The notes beneath the pieces were generated by a model. It was not told where the DNA came from. It made no database searches and saw only the letters and a program-made list of their open reading frames with translations. From positions 108,172 to 172,171 of the forward strand of contig NZ_JARPUS010000011.1 in assembly GCF_029537485.1 (NCBI RefSeq): a stretch of DNA of 64,000 nt, given 5' to 3'. Made by a program: the position numbers and the translations under genes. The DNA comes from Pseudomonas sp. GOM6. GTDB taxonomy: Bacteria; Pseudomonadota; Gammaproteobacteria; Pseudomonadales; Pseudomonadaceae. Below are positions 33,923 through 42,744 of this stretch, one piece after another. The first letter of the stretch is position 1. The number at the start of each line of letters is the position of its first letter.

Positions 33923-34852
33923 TCAGCGCCCCAGCAGACGCGCCAACCCCTCGGCCAACGGCGTAGCGGATACCAGCTGATAGCGCTGGCGGAGCAGGCT
34001 GTTATCGGCGCGGGAGTGGCGGATATCCCCCGGACGGGCTTCGCCGTAACTGACGTCAGGTAACTCGCCGAGCACCTGACGAATGGCCGCCAGCAGCTGA
34101 TTGAGGCTGACCGACTGGTTGTGCCCCACATTCACCGCCTCGGGCGCCACCTCGGCAGCGGTCAGACCCTGCACCAGCAGCGGCACCAGGTCCGCCACGT
34201 AGAAGAAGTCGCGGGTCTGCTCGCCATCACCAAAGACGGTAATCGGCTGCCCGGCCAGAGCGCGCTCGGTGAAGATGCTGATCACCCCGGAATAGGGCGA
34301 TGACGGGTCCTGACGCGGCCCGTAGATATTGAAGAAGCGGAAGATCGCCGGGGTGAAGCCATGCTGGCGACGATAGAAGTCCAGGTAGTGTTCGCTGGCC
34401 AGCTTATCGGACGCATAGGGCGTCAGCGGGGCCTTGGCGGTGTCCTCGGTCACCGCCACGCCTTCGCCATTGTTGCCGTAGATAGCGGCGCTGGAGGCGA
34501 ACAGCACACGTTTCACACCGGCCTCGCGCATGGCCTCGCAGAGGTTGAGCGTGCCGATGAAATTGCTCTGGTGCGTGCTCACCGGGTCATCCACCGAGGC
34601 CTGTACCGAGGCCACTGCGGCCAGGTGAGCGACCGCCTGGCATCCGGCTACGGCGCGGCGCATCAGCGCCGCGTCGGCCACATCGCCCTCGATCAGTTCC
34701 AGCCGCGGATTGCTCAGCGCCAGGTTGTCGCGCCGGCCGGTAGACAGGTTGTCCAGTACCCGCACCCGGTAACCGGCCGCAAGCAGGGCATCGCACAGGT
34801 GCGAGCCGATAAAGCCGGCGCCGCCGGTGAGCAGAATTGGAGAGTCGCTCAT
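33923..34852 (-). CDS. NAD-dependent epimerase/dehydratase (extended SDR)
   Basis: 309 residues from ATG 34852, which has GAGAA upstream; an ATG at 34867 in the previous gene's end is possible. NAD-binding motif LLTGGAGFIGSHLCDALL; catalytic YASDK (Tyr-x3-Lys) and SSAAIYGNNG. FRFFNIYGPRQDPSSPYSGVISIF and RDFFYVADLV are typical of UDP-glucose/GalNAc 4-epimerase-type enzymes. The precise sugar nucleotide is not readable. It overlaps-by-gap the RmlD-like gene and probably shares its transcript. Confidence 0.88.
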   Translation of the reverse strand: MSDSPILLTGGAGFIGSHLCDALLAAGYRVRVLDNLSTGRRDNLALSNPRLELIEGDVADAALMRRAVAGCQAVAHLAAVASVQASVDDPVSTHQSNFIGTLNLCEAMREAGVKRVLFASSAAIYGNNGEGVAVTEDTAKAPLTPYASDKLASEHYLDFYRRQHGFTPAIFRFFNIYGPRQDPSSPYSGVISIFTERALAGQPITVFGDGEQTRDFFYVADLVPLLVQGLTAAEVAPEAVNVGHNQSVSLNQLLAAIRQVLGELPDVSYGEARPGDIRHSRADNSLLRQRYQLVSATPLAEGLARLLGR

Positions 34853-34859
34853 GGGGTTC

Positions 34860-35744
34860 TCAGGCATGTCGGTAGTAACGGTTCAGCAACGCCGGCAGGC
34901 CGGCTCGCCAGGCGCGCGGCTTGATGCCGAAGGTGTGCATGATCTTCTTGCAGGCCAGCACCGCGTGCTGCGGCTCTTCCGCGGCATCGGCCCGCGCGGC
35001 ATGGGCCTGGGCGCCGATCTCCTGCACCTTGAGCGGATGCAGGGTGCGGGCCTCACCGAGAATGGCCTGGCCCAGCGCCAACGGCGTGGTCGCCTCGTGA
35101 CTGCCGTAATGGTAGATGCCCCACAGCGGGCTCTGGCAGTCCAGTTGCTTGAGCACGGCGAGGATCACGCGTGCAGCATCGTCCACCGGGGTCGGATTAC
35201 CGCGACGGTCATCCGCCATCAGCAACTCCTGCTCGCGCTCGGCACGCTGCAGGAAGCGCCCCAGCAGCCCATCGGCGCTGTCATCCAGCAGCCAGCCGAA
35301 ACGCAACAACACATGCCGTGGGCAGGTGGCCCGCACGCACTGCTCGATGCGCAGCAGGGCCTGGCCACGCAGACCGAGCGGCACCGGCTCGTCCTTTTCG
35401 CTATAGGCCGTGGCCCGCGAGCCATCGAATACCCGATAGCTGGAAGGCTGCAGCAGCAGAATCTCATGATGCTGGCACAGCTCGGCCAGGCGTTCGACGG
35501 CTCGCTCCTGCTGGGCAAAACGCGGCTCGTCGAAGTGCTCGGCCTGGAACCAGTCCTGATAGTAGGCAAGGTTGATCAGCGCATCGGGGCGCGTTTCGTC
35601 GAGCAACTGGGTGAGGCTTGCCGCATCCCAGCCGCCTTCCGGCGGACGCGGCGCCAGGAAGCCAATGTCCTCCTCAGCCCCCTGACGCACCAGCGCCTGC
35701 CCCAGGGAATTACCCCCGCCCAGTAACAACAACCGCATTCGCAT
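34860..35744 (-). CDS. RmlD-like NAD(P)-binding sugar nucleotide protein
   Basis: 294 residues. N-terminal Rossmann LLLLGGGNSLGQALV is a variant of GxxGxxG. The body resembles dTDP-4-dehydrorhamnose reductase (RPDALINLAYYQDWFQAE; LQPSSYRVFDGSRATAYSEKDEPVPLG; HVLLRFGWLLDDSADGLLGRFL; HYGSHEAT). The usual Tyr-x3-Lys is not evident: the matching place reads GLRGQALLRIE, so normal reductase activity is doubtful. It is followed by the epimerase gene. Pathway role unknown. Confidence 0.75.
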   Translation of the reverse strand: MRMRLLLLGGGNSLGQALVRQGAEEDIGFLAPRPPEGGWDAASLTQLLDETRPDALINLAYYQDWFQAEHFDEPRFAQQERAVERLAELCQHHEILLLQPSSYRVFDGSRATAYSEKDEPVPLGLRGQALLRIEQCVRATCPRHVLLRFGWLLDDSADGLLGRFLQRAEREQELLMADDRRGNPTPVDDAARVILAVLKQLDCQSPLWGIYHYGSHEATTPLALGQAILGEARTLHPLKVQEIGAQAHAARADAAEEPQHAVLACKKIMHTFGIKPRAWRAGLPALLNRYYRHA

Positions 35745-36114
35745 GATTCAGCACAAGACCCGACAGACCCAAAGAAAACCCCACCTGGCGACGGAGCAAA
35801 AACGGCATTCTGCGGGTTTCGCGCAGGCACGTCACTAGCGCGGGCCGATCACCCGCCCGGCCATGGCCGATAGAGGCTCGCCTGGCCACGCAACTTAACA
35901 GCCAGTACTGCAGGTTCACGGCTGGCCGCCGCCACCAGCTCCCACCCCACCACTGCTGGCCATGTAGCCTGGTGATCAGCGCTTGACCTGGGTGCCGGCC
36001 AGCCGCTCCAGGGGTATAGACCAGCAAAGCGCCGGAGACGGCCAGCCCCAACCGTCATTCACCCACATGGGCAGCCGGTATCGACCATTAGCGAAGGGTT
36101 TCCACGGACAGCAA
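35745..36114. other. 370-bp stretch without an intact gene; possible gene relic
   Basis: No convincing ribosome-binding site plus long coding frame. On the minus strand, frame fragments encode a hydrophobic piece (RLGLAVSGALLVYTPGAAG, from ~36050) preceded in the same frame by stop codons (TGA, TAA). It could be the remains of a small membrane protein, perhaps PepSY-type, which often sits beside TonB receptors, but similarity is too weak to name. The region otherwise looks like ordinary GC-rich intergenic DNA. Confidence 0.3.
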
Positions 36115-36136
36115 GAGCCCGCCAATGGGCGGGCTC
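36115..36136 (-). terminator. Terminator-like hairpin after oprC
   Basis: GAGCCCGCC / GGCGGGCTC with a short loop (CAT read on minus), followed on the minus strand by TTGCTGT. The T tract is weak but position, 10 bp after the oprC stop, fits. Confidence 0.65.
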
Positions 36137-36145
36137 CGGGATGGC

Positions 36146-38221
36146 TTAGAAGTCGAAATCGACCTTGGCCCACAGGGTACGCCCCGGCTCGTCGATGGCC
36201 ACCGGATCGGCCGGGTAACCGAAACCGGCGTCGCCGGCGAGATTGAGATGCTCGGCGTAATCCTTGTCGAACAGGTTGTCGACACCGGCACTGAGCTTGA
36301 CGTGCTCACTGACGCGATAGGCGCTGTTGAGCGAGAACACAGCGAAACCGCCGGTTTCAGCGAAGTCCTGCCCCACCACATTGCCCTTGCCCTCGGCCAC
36401 GCGCGACTGCTTGTCGACCACCCGCCACAGGGCACCAGCACTCCAATCCTCACGTTCGTAGGTCAGGCCCAGACGCGCCTCCAGCGGTGGCGTCTGCGGC
36501 AGTGCCTGGTCATCCGAGCTGTTCTTGCCCCAGGCGTAGGCCAGGGTAGCGTCGGTCTTCCAGTGGTCGCGCAGGCGATAGCTGGCGCCCAGCTCACCGC
36601 CCATGATGCGCGCATCGACGTTGTCGGCGGTCGAGCGGCTCATGCCCATCATGCCGCTCTGGTAGCTGAACAGGATGTAATCGCGCACCTGGCCGACGTA
36701 GCCGGAGGCCCAGGCCTGCAGATCGCCACCGTTGTACTGCATGCCGAAGTCGAGCTGGGTGGTCTTCTCCGGCTGGATGCCCTCGAAAGCGTTGACGCTG
36801 CCATTCGGCCCGGAGTTGGGCGAGAACAGCTCCCAGTAGTCGGGGAAGCGCTGCACATGGCCGAGGCCGGCATACAGGGTGGTCGGCGCGTCAGCCAGGT
36901 CATGCTCGTAACGCACGAAGCCGCTGGGCAGGGTGTCTTCGCGGCGGTCACCCCGGCTTGGGTTGGCCACGGACATCATGCCGCTGTGCTGGGTGGCGCG
37001 GTAATCCTTGGCCGAGGCGCGATCCAGACGCGCGCCGGCGATCAGACGATTGCGCTCGGCGGCGTACCAGGTGGCCTCGCCGAACAGCCCATAGTTGTGG
37101 CTGACGGCATCCTTGCTCCAGGGGTAGGCATCGGCGTCGACGTAGCCGTTCATCATGCTGTAGGTCGAGCTGCGTTCACGGTGCTCGCTGCGCAGCGCGT
37201 CGACGCCGGCAACCAGCTCCACATCGGCCCACTTGAACGTCGCCGCGAGGCGCCCGCCAACGGTGCTCCGGTCCACCTGCGCAGCCATGGGCATGGCCAT
37301 CATGCTGTTCGGGTCGGGCTGACGCAGGCTGAAGTTGTCCATGATGTGGTCGGCGTAGTTGTAGTAAACCTGTGCCTCGATCTTATCCAGCACCCCGCCC
37401 AGATTGCCCCGCTCGAAACGCAGGCCGAGGCTTTCACGCACGAACTGCGAACCGTCCATACCCCGCCCGGCGTAGCGGGCTTCACCATCACCCTTGCCGG
37501 CCGTCAGCTCCAGCAAGGTGTCGTCGTCCGGGGTCCAGCCGATGGCCACATCGCCGTTCCACTTCTTCCAGCGCGAGGGCACGGTATCGCCATCGCCATC
37601 CTGGTAGTCATCGGACTGCGCCTGGTTGCCGGTAAAACGCAGGTAGCCCTGCTCGCCACCGACGGCGCCATCCAACACCTTGTCGAAACGACCGTTGGAG
37701 CCGGCCAGCACGCTGGCATGCAGGCGCGAGCCCAGCTCGCCGAAGCGCTCGAACAGCACGGTGCCGGCCGAGGCGCCCGGCCCCCAGAGCACGGTCTGCG
37801 GGCCCTTGATCACGGTCAGCTTGTCGTAGGTTTCCGGCGAGATGTAGGCGCTCGGCGCATCCATGCGACCGGGGCAGGCCCCCAGCATCAGGCCACCGTC
37901 GGTGCGCAGGTTGATGCGCGAACCGAACAGGCCGCGCAGCACCGTGTCGCCGTTGGTGCCGCCGCTGCGGATGGCGGAGAAACCGGGAATGGTCTTCAGG
38001 TAGTCGCTGGCGTCGCTGGCCGGCACCGGCTGGCGGGCACTCTTGGGATCGGCCTCGATGGTCAGCGGCGAACTCTGCTGCACGGCGGTGATCACCGTGG
38101 GAGTCAGTTCGTTGCCGGCGATTTCTTCGGCGCATGCAGGCGCGCTGATCGCCAGGCTAAGGGCAGAGAAAATGAAGGGCAGACGGCCGGCACGCGCCGG
38201 CATGAAAACGGATGCAGTCAT
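36146..38221 (-). CDS. oprC: TonB-dependent copper receptor OprC
   Basis: 691 residues with a signal peptide (to about PACAEE). TonB-box region NELTPTVITAV, plug (YLKTIPGFSAIRSGGTNGDTVLRGLFG; VIKGPQTVLWGPGASAG), then a 22-strand barrel to ...LWAKVDFDF. The copper-specific CxxxM site, Cys116-Met120 in GACPGRMD, is present, and loops are rich in methionine (SMMAMPMAAQ, SGMMSVA, SGMMGMSRS), as expected for copper binding. Preceded by a small DUF2946 protein gene, the usual partner of copper genes in Pseudomonas. Confidence 0.93.
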   Translation of the reverse strand: MTASVFMPARAGRLPFIFSALSLAISAPACAEEIAGNELTPTVITAVQQSSPLTIEADPKSARQPVPASDASDYLKTIPGFSAIRSGGTNGDTVLRGLFGSRINLRTDGGLMLGACPGRMDAPSAYISPETYDKLTVIKGPQTVLWGPGASAGTVLFERFGELGSRLHASVLAGSNGRFDKVLDGAVGGEQGYLRFTGNQAQSDDYQDGDGDTVPSRWKKWNGDVAIGWTPDDDTLLELTAGKGDGEARYAGRGMDGSQFVRESLGLRFERGNLGGVLDKIEAQVYYNYADHIMDNFSLRQPDPNSMMAMPMAAQVDRSTVGGRLAATFKWADVELVAGVDALRSEHRERSSTYSMMNGYVDADAYPWSKDAVSHNYGLFGEATWYAAERNRLIAGARLDRASAKDYRATQHSGMMSVANPSRGDRREDTLPSGFVRYEHDLADAPTTLYAGLGHVQRFPDYWELFSPNSGPNGSVNAFEGIQPEKTTQLDFGMQYNGGDLQAWASGYVGQVRDYILFSYQSGMMGMSRSTADNVDARIMGGELGASYRLRDHWKTDATLAYAWGKNSSDDQALPQTPPLEARLGLTYEREDWSAGALWRVVDKQSRVAEGKGNVVGQDFAETGGFAVFSLNSAYRVSEHVKLSAGVDNLFDKDYAEHLNLAGDAGFGYPADPVAIDEPGRTLWAKVDFDF

Positions 38222-38281
38222 GGTGTTTCCTGAAATGTGAGACAGCGCAACGCCCTCGCGACGAGGGCGAGTGATGCGGAT

Positions 38282-38665
38282 TCAGGAAAGCTGTGGCGGG
38301 GCCCTGCCGGGCGGGGCTACCAGAAACGGTGGCTGAAGGCTCAGCACCTCGGCGAAACGCGGACGCTCGACCGGCACAACCAGAGGCGGTGGTGGGCTGA
38401 AGGGGAAACTCTGCACGCTGGCCGCCTGCGCACTGCACTGGGCGCAGGGCAACTGCTGCGAGGCGACCTTGCCATCCTCGCCGAGCTGCCAGTGCAGCCC
38501 CTGCGAGCCGCACATCAGCACGAAGCCGCCCTCACTCATCTGCGGCAGTGCCCACAGCGGCATGCTCACACGCAGGAGCATGCCCACCAGGGCAAAGGCG
38601 TAGAGCCAATCGCGGAAATTGCGGCTGAGTGGGTTCAAGGGGCGTCCCTGTGAGGCTGCCGGCAT
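38282..38665 (-). CDS. DUF2946 protein
   Basis: 127 residues from ATG 38665; a TTG at 38638 would give 118. N-terminal hydrophobic helix (DWLYAFALVGMLLRVSMPLWALP) and cysteines in LMCGSQG and CAQCSAQ, a pattern of the DUF2946 family, common upstream of copper or other metal receptor genes. Proline-rich C-terminus. The gap to oprC is 60 bp and the genes are probably co-transcribed. Function unknown; metal binding by CxxC is an inference. Confidence 0.7.
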   Translation of the reverse strand: MPAASQGRPLNPLSRNFRDWLYAFALVGMLLRVSMPLWALPQMSEGGFVLMCGSQGLHWQLGEDGKVASQQLPCAQCSAQAASVQSFPFSPPPPLVVPVERPRFAEVLSLQPPFLVAPPGRAPPQLS

Positions 38666-38796
38666 TCTAGCGACAAGCCCACAGAAACCACATGGACATG
38701 GCGTCGCACCTGACGCACGTTTATTTGATCGCCAGAGCGCATTGCGCACTGATAGTCTGGGCAACAGTTTCTACCAGCAACGGACGCGGAGGTTAA

Positions 38797-39165
38797 ATGC
38801 TCGACTACGTCGCCCTGGCCATCCTGGTCATCGTCGTACTGGTGCTGTTCTACGGCATCATCGCGATTCACGATATTCCCTACGAAATCGCCAAACACCG
38901 CAATCACCCGCAGCAGGACGCTATCCATGTGGCCGGCTGGGTCAGCCTGTTCACCCTGCATGTGCTGTGGCCCTTCCTGTGGATCTGGGCAACCCTGTAT
39001 CGAGAGGATCGCGGCTGGGGCTTCTCTACCCCGCTCAAGGCTGACGAACAGCGCCTGGCAGCGCTGGAGCAACAGGTTGCTGAGCTCAAGGCCGCACTCG
39101 CCCAGGTCACGCCGGGCAAACCCGCTGAACCAGCCACCGCCAGCCAACCCGCAGAGGAGCAATAA
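38797..39165 (+). CDS. DUF3302 (YiaW-like) inner-membrane protein
   Basis: 122 residues. Two membrane helices: residues 4-24 (YVALAILVIVVLVLFYGIIAI) and 45-68 (HVAGWVSLFTLHVLWPFLWIWATLY). Between them HDIPYEIAKHRNHPQQDA, the DUF3302 signature. The C-terminus is a coiled coil (DEQRLAALEQQVAELKAAL) and disordered tail. It pairs with the next gene as in E. coli yiaW-yiaV; such pairs are linked to membrane/drug-related export but the function is unproven. Confidence 0.8.
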   Translation: MLDYVALAILVIVVLVLFYGIIAIHDIPYEIAKHRNHPQQDAIHVAGWVSLFTLHVLWPFLWIWATLYREDRGWGFSTPLKADEQRLAALEQQVAELKAALAQVTPGKPAEPATASQPAEEQ

Positions 39166-39166
39166 C

Positions 39167-40126
39167 ATGGATCTATTGCTGCTGCTGACCTATGCCGCGA
39201 TCTGCGTGGTGATCTTCAAGGTCTTCAAGATTCCACTGAACAAGTGGTCGGTGCCCACCGCGGCACTGGGTGGCGTGGTGATCGTCGGGGCCCTGGTGTT
39301 CGTCATGAACTACAACCACCCCTACTCGGAAGTGACCCGTAGCTACTTCATCAGCGTGCCCATCGTGCCCTCGGTCAGCGGCCAGGTGGTCGAAGTCCCC
39401 ATTCGCGCCAACCAGAAGGTCAAGCAGGGGGACGTGCTGTTTCGCATCGACCCGACCCCCTTCGAGAGCAAGGTCAAATCGATCAAAGCACAACTGGTCT
39501 CGGCCAAGGCTGACCAGTACCGCGCCGCCACCCTGGCCCAGCGCAACCTGGGCAACCGCCGCGACCTGGACCAGGCCAACGCGCGGGTCGACGACCTGCA
39601 AGCGCAGCTGATCGGCGCCCAGTTCAACCTCGACAGTGCGGTGGTCAGGGCCCCGTCGGACGGCATGGTGTTGCAGGTATTCCTGCGCCCTGGCGTGCGT
39701 GCGGTGAAACTGCCTCTGCGCCCGGCCATGGTCTTCGTGCCCGACGAAAGCACCTTCATCGTGGCCTGGATGCGGCAGAACAGTCAGCTGCGCCTGCTGG
39801 TCGGCGAAGAGGCCGAAGTGGCCTTCGACAGCCTGCCCGGCCGGGTCTTCTCAGCCAAGGTACGCCAGGTACTGCCACTGATTGGCGAAGGCGAAGTGCA
39901 GGCCACGGGCAACCTCGTCTCCTTCACCGGCTCGCCACCTCCCGGCCGTGTACCGGTAGTACTGGACATCAACGACCCGGACTTCGACGCCTATCGCGAG
40001 CAGATCCCCGGCGGTGCTTACGGCCAGGCGGCGATCTACACCCAGCACATGCACCACGTCGCCGTCATGCGCAAGATCCTGCTGCGCATGGCCTCGTGGA
40101 TGAACTACTTCTTCCCCTTCCACTGA
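39167..40126 (+). CDS. HlyD/EmrA-type membrane fusion protein (YiaV-like)
   Basis: 319 residues from ATG 39167, with GAGGAG upstream and one base after the previous stop. Two N-terminal hydrophobic stretches (LLLLTYAAICVVIFKVF; LGGVVIVGALVFVMNY), then a biotinyl-lipoyl-type hairpin VPSVSGQVVEVPIRANQKVKQGDVLFRIDPTPFE, a coiled coil (AQLVSAKADQYRAATLAQRNLGNRRDLDQANARVDDLQAQL) and VRAPSDGMVLQVFLRPG. This is the HlyD/MFP fold. No MFS or ABC pump partner is next to it, as in yiaVW. The transport substrate is unknown. Confidence 0.85.
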   Translation: MDLLLLLTYAAICVVIFKVFKIPLNKWSVPTAALGGVVIVGALVFVMNYNHPYSEVTRSYFISVPIVPSVSGQVVEVPIRANQKVKQGDVLFRIDPTPFESKVKSIKAQLVSAKADQYRAATLAQRNLGNRRDLDQANARVDDLQAQLIGAQFNLDSAVVRAPSDGMVLQVFLRPGVRAVKLPLRPAMVFVPDESTFIVAWMRQNSQLRLLVGEEAEVAFDSLPGRVFSAKVRQVLPLIGEGEVQATGNLVSFTGSPPPGRVPVVLDINDPDFDAYREQIPGGAYGQAAIYTQHMHHVAVMRKILLRMASWMNYFFPFH

Positions 40127-40131
40127 TGCCT

Positions 40132-40161
40132 CCGGCAGCGCGCGGCCTTCCGCGTGCTGCC
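40132..40161 (+). other. Strong hairpin after the YiaV-like gene
   Basis: A 13-bp stem, CGGCAGCGCGCGG / CCGCGTGCTGCCG, all paired with one G-U. It lies 5 bp after the stop, but no T tract follows, so it is a possible Rho-independent-like or mRNA-stabilising structure. The remaining 40162-40341 gap holds no gene. Confidence 0.5.
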
Positions 40162-40341
40162 GCCTGCCTCGCGGGTACGCGACGGCGGCAGCTCTCTCGC
40201 CACCATCAGCCAGGCTGTGCCAAATCATTCACGGCAGACCAGTCGGTCACACGCAATTGACTGCACCTCCCCCATTCGGAATATTGCCACGTACTCGAAC
40301 AATGAAATCTCGCCATAACCCGTTATAGAGGTTGAGCGGAC

Positions 40342-41169
40342 ATGCACAGCAAGAACGCGGTGATCACTGGCGCCGGCAGCGGCATAGGACGAGAGCTGGC
40401 CCTGCAGCTGGCTTCACTCGGCCACGGTCTGGCCTTGGCCGACATAGACCGCCAGAGCCTCAACGAGACCCTGATCCAGGCGCGCCTGGCCGGTGCCGGC
40501 CCGTTGCAGGGCTACACCCTGGATGTCAGCGATGCGGCCCAGGTAGACGACTTTGCCGAGCAGGTTCTGGCGACCTTCACCACGGTCGATGTGCTCATCA
40601 ACAACGCCGGCATCACCCGCTTCGGCGACTTCGCCTCGACCTCGCCAGAGGCCTTCCGCACGGTACTCGACGTTAACTTCTGGGGCGTGGTGCACGGCAG
40701 CCGCGCCTTCCTGCCCGCCCTGCGGGCCAGCCGTGGCAGCCTGGTCAATCTCTCCAGCCTGTTCGGCCTGATCGGCGTTGCCGGCCAGGCGCACTACTGC
40801 GCGAGCAAATTCGCCGTGCGCGGCTTCACCGAATCCCTGCGTCAGGAGCTCAAGGCCGACGGCGTGCATGTGGCCTGCGTGCACCCCGGCGGGGTACGCA
40901 CACGCATTGCCCGCAGCGCCTGTTTCGATCAGGCCGTCGACGACCCACAGGCCCTGGTCGAGCGCCTGGAGAAAAACACCCTGAAACTGTCGCCCACTGA
41001 GGCCGCACGGGTCATCATCGAAGGCATTCTGCAGCGCCGTGAGCGCATCCTCGTGGGCCACGACGCCAAGTTCATCGACCTGCTGCAGCGCCTGCTCCCC
41101 AACGCGCATACCGGCCTGATCAATCGCCTCCTGGGCCGCGCAGCCGGACAGAAGAGGAGCGCCAAATGA
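40342..41169 (+). CDS. Short-chain dehydrogenase/reductase
   Basis: 275 residues. Classical SDR: TGAGSGIG at ~9-16, NNAG in LINNAGITRFGDF, catalytic Ser in LVNLSSLFG, YCASK (Tyr-x3-Lys). After the core there is VACVHPGGVRTRIARSA. The C-terminal tail is basic. It overlaps the next hydrolase gene (ATGA), so the two act together. Such SDR-hydrolase pairs are often found beside Baeyer-Villiger monooxygenases, but none is present here. Substrate unknown. Confidence 0.9.
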   Translation: MHSKNAVITGAGSGIGRELALQLASLGHGLALADIDRQSLNETLIQARLAGAGPLQGYTLDVSDAAQVDDFAEQVLATFTTVDVLINNAGITRFGDFASTSPEAFRTVLDVNFWGVVHGSRAFLPALRASRGSLVNLSSLFGLIGVAGQAHYCASKFAVRGFTESLRQELKADGVHVACVHPGGVRTRIARSACFDQAVDDPQALVERLEKNTLKLSPTEAARVIIEGILQRRERILVGHDAKFIDLLQRLLPNAHTGLINRLLGRAAGQKRSAK

Positions 41170-42131
41170 TCGACCAGCGCCTGGTCAATAAGCGCTCGAT
41201 CCGTTCGCGCCTGCTCAGCACGCTGCTGCGCTGGCGTCTGAAGCCCAAGCTGACCAGCGCGGATTTCGACCCGCAACGCTTTCGGCGCTGGCTGGAGCGC
41301 AGCAGCGCCAAACGCAAGACCTGCCTCGGCGTCAGCATACGGGCCGTCGAAGAGGGCCCGGTTCGTGGCGAGTGGCACCAACCCAGCGCGGCACCGGCTG
41401 ACCAGTGCCTGCTCTACCTGCACGGCGGTGGCTATGTGTTCGGTTCGCCGCGCACCTACCGCAGCTTTACCACCCACCTGGCCAAATTCAGCAACTGCGA
41501 ACTGTTTTCCCTCGACTACCGCCTGGCACCCGAAGCGCCCTTCCCTGCTGCCGTGGAGGATGCCCTGGCGGCCTATGCCTGGTTGCTCCAGCGCTTCCCG
41601 GCAAGGCGCATCCTGCTGGCTGGTGATTCTGCCGGCGGCGGCCTGGCACTGGCCCTGATCCATGCGCTCAAGGCCGCCGACCAGCCCCTGCCGGGCGGCG
41701 CCATGCTGTTGTCGCCCTACACCGACCTGCTCGCCACGGGCGAGTCGCTGCACAGCAACGGCAAAAGCTGTGCGATGTTCGATGCCAACAGCATCCGCCG
41801 CGCCGCCGAGACATACCTGGCAGGCCAGGACGGCGCCTCACCGCTGGCCTCCCCTCTCTATGGCGACTTCAGCGGCTTCCCACCAGTGCTGATTCAGGTC
41901 AGCGACAACGAGGTCCTGCGCGACGACTCACTCCGCTTGGCCGAACGCATGGATCGGGCCGGCGTTGCCGTACGCCTGGATATCTGGCGGGGCCAGGCCC
42001 ACGTCTGGCCGACCTTCCACCCGTTGCTGCCTGAAGCCGCGGCCAGCCTGCGTGACTTGGCCGCTTTCGCCAACACCTGCTGGCAAGGCGAGCCGCTGAA
42101 GCGCGGGGAACAGTCCTCGCCTTGCGCCTGA
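41166..42131 (+). CDS. Alpha/beta hydrolase, HSL (hormone-sensitive lipase) family
   Basis: 321 residues starting in an ATGA overlap. HGGGYVFGS oxyanion motif near residue 85, nucleophile elbow LLAGDSAGGGLAL (Ser in GDSAG), catalytic Asp in QVSDNEVLRDDS and His in GQAHVWPTFHP. This is the bacterial HSL esterase pattern. The N-terminal ~60 residues are a basic cap. Acts probably on acyl esters; the physiological substrate is not known. The following gene is convergent. Confidence 0.9.
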   Translation: MIDQRLVNKRSIRSRLLSTLLRWRLKPKLTSADFDPQRFRRWLERSSAKRKTCLGVSIRAVEEGPVRGEWHQPSAAPADQCLLYLHGGGYVFGSPRTYRSFTTHLAKFSNCELFSLDYRLAPEAPFPAAVEDALAAYAWLLQRFPARRILLAGDSAGGGLALALIHALKAADQPLPGGAMLLSPYTDLLATGESLHSNGKSCAMFDANSIRRAAETYLAGQDGASPLASPLYGDFSGFPPVLIQVSDNEVLRDDSLRLAERMDRAGVAVRLDIWRGQAHVWPTFHPLLPEAAASLRDLAAFANTCWQGEPLKRGEQSSPCA

Positions 42132-42150
42132 AGATCACTCAGCAGCGACA

Positions 42151-42552
42151 TTACAGACACTGGACAGACTCACCGCGCATCTTGCCCCGGTACACAAGAG
42201 TGCGAACCGCCGGCACGTGCAGCGGTTCGCCGGAAAAGGTTGGCAACTCACGGGGGCACCAGCCTGCGCAGTCATCGGCCAGCAGCGCCTGGCCATTGGC
42301 GCGGCGCAGGCCCAGGGTAAGGTCGTGGATCAACTCACGCACACTTGCAGGCTCAAGCAGCCTCGCCTTGTCGATAGCCTGGCTCAGCGGCACCTGGCCG
42401 GGCTGGCGCAGGGTTAGCAGCAGCGTGCCGTCCGGTCGGGGCTTGAAGTCAATCTCGTGGGCAGGGAAGGCGTCGCAGAATTCCTTGATGGCAGCGTGCA
42501 TGGCTCGGCTCTCGATAATGGCTGGAAATACCTGATCGATTGCAGCAGTCAT
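42151..42552 (-). CDS. Conserved hypothetical protein
   Basis: 133 residues from ATG 42552, with AGGTGG upstream. No domain recognised with confidence. Features: EFCDAFPAHEIDFKPRPDGTLLLTLRQPGQVPLS (beta-rich), then ARLLEPASVRELIHDLTLGLRRANG (helix) and a Cys pair in DDCAGWCPREL; the C-terminus is basic. It is convergent with the hydrolase gene. It resembles small Pseudomonas-specific DUF proteins, but no name is claimed. Confidence 0.6.
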   Translation of the reverse strand: MTAAIDQVFPAIIESRAMHAAIKEFCDAFPAHEIDFKPRPDGTLLLTLRQPGQVPLSQAIDKARLLEPASVRELIHDLTLGLRRANGQALLADDCAGWCPRELPTFSGEPLHVPAVRTLVYRGKMRGESVQCL

Positions 42553-42703
42553 GCCACCTGACAAGAAAATAAATATCTTTAAAAATCAAATACTTAACCA
42601 ATAGAAGAAACAAGGCGACATTGCAGAGTGCACGATGGGCCTCGACAGCCGTGCAATTTGCATGGCCCGCCCGCCAGCCGAACCACAACCGGCATAAATG
42701 CAA

Positions 42704-42725
42704 AAGCCCGCCAATAGGCGGGCTT
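42704..42725 (-). terminator. Intrinsic terminator after ssb
   Basis: AAGCCCGCC / GGCGGGCTT stem with a 4-nt loop, followed on the minus strand by TTTGCA. It lies 20 bp after the ssb stop. The gap 42553-42703 between it and the hypothetical gene is AT-rich near 42560-42600, and holds the likely promoter of that gene. Confidence 0.75.
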
Positions 42726-42744
42726 CTGGTCACGGCGCAAACCG

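Noticed and set aside
40250..40300. Promoter TTGACT-N17-AATATT before the SDR gene
   Set aside because: The -10 is a weak match and the start would lie ~45 bp before the ATG without other support.
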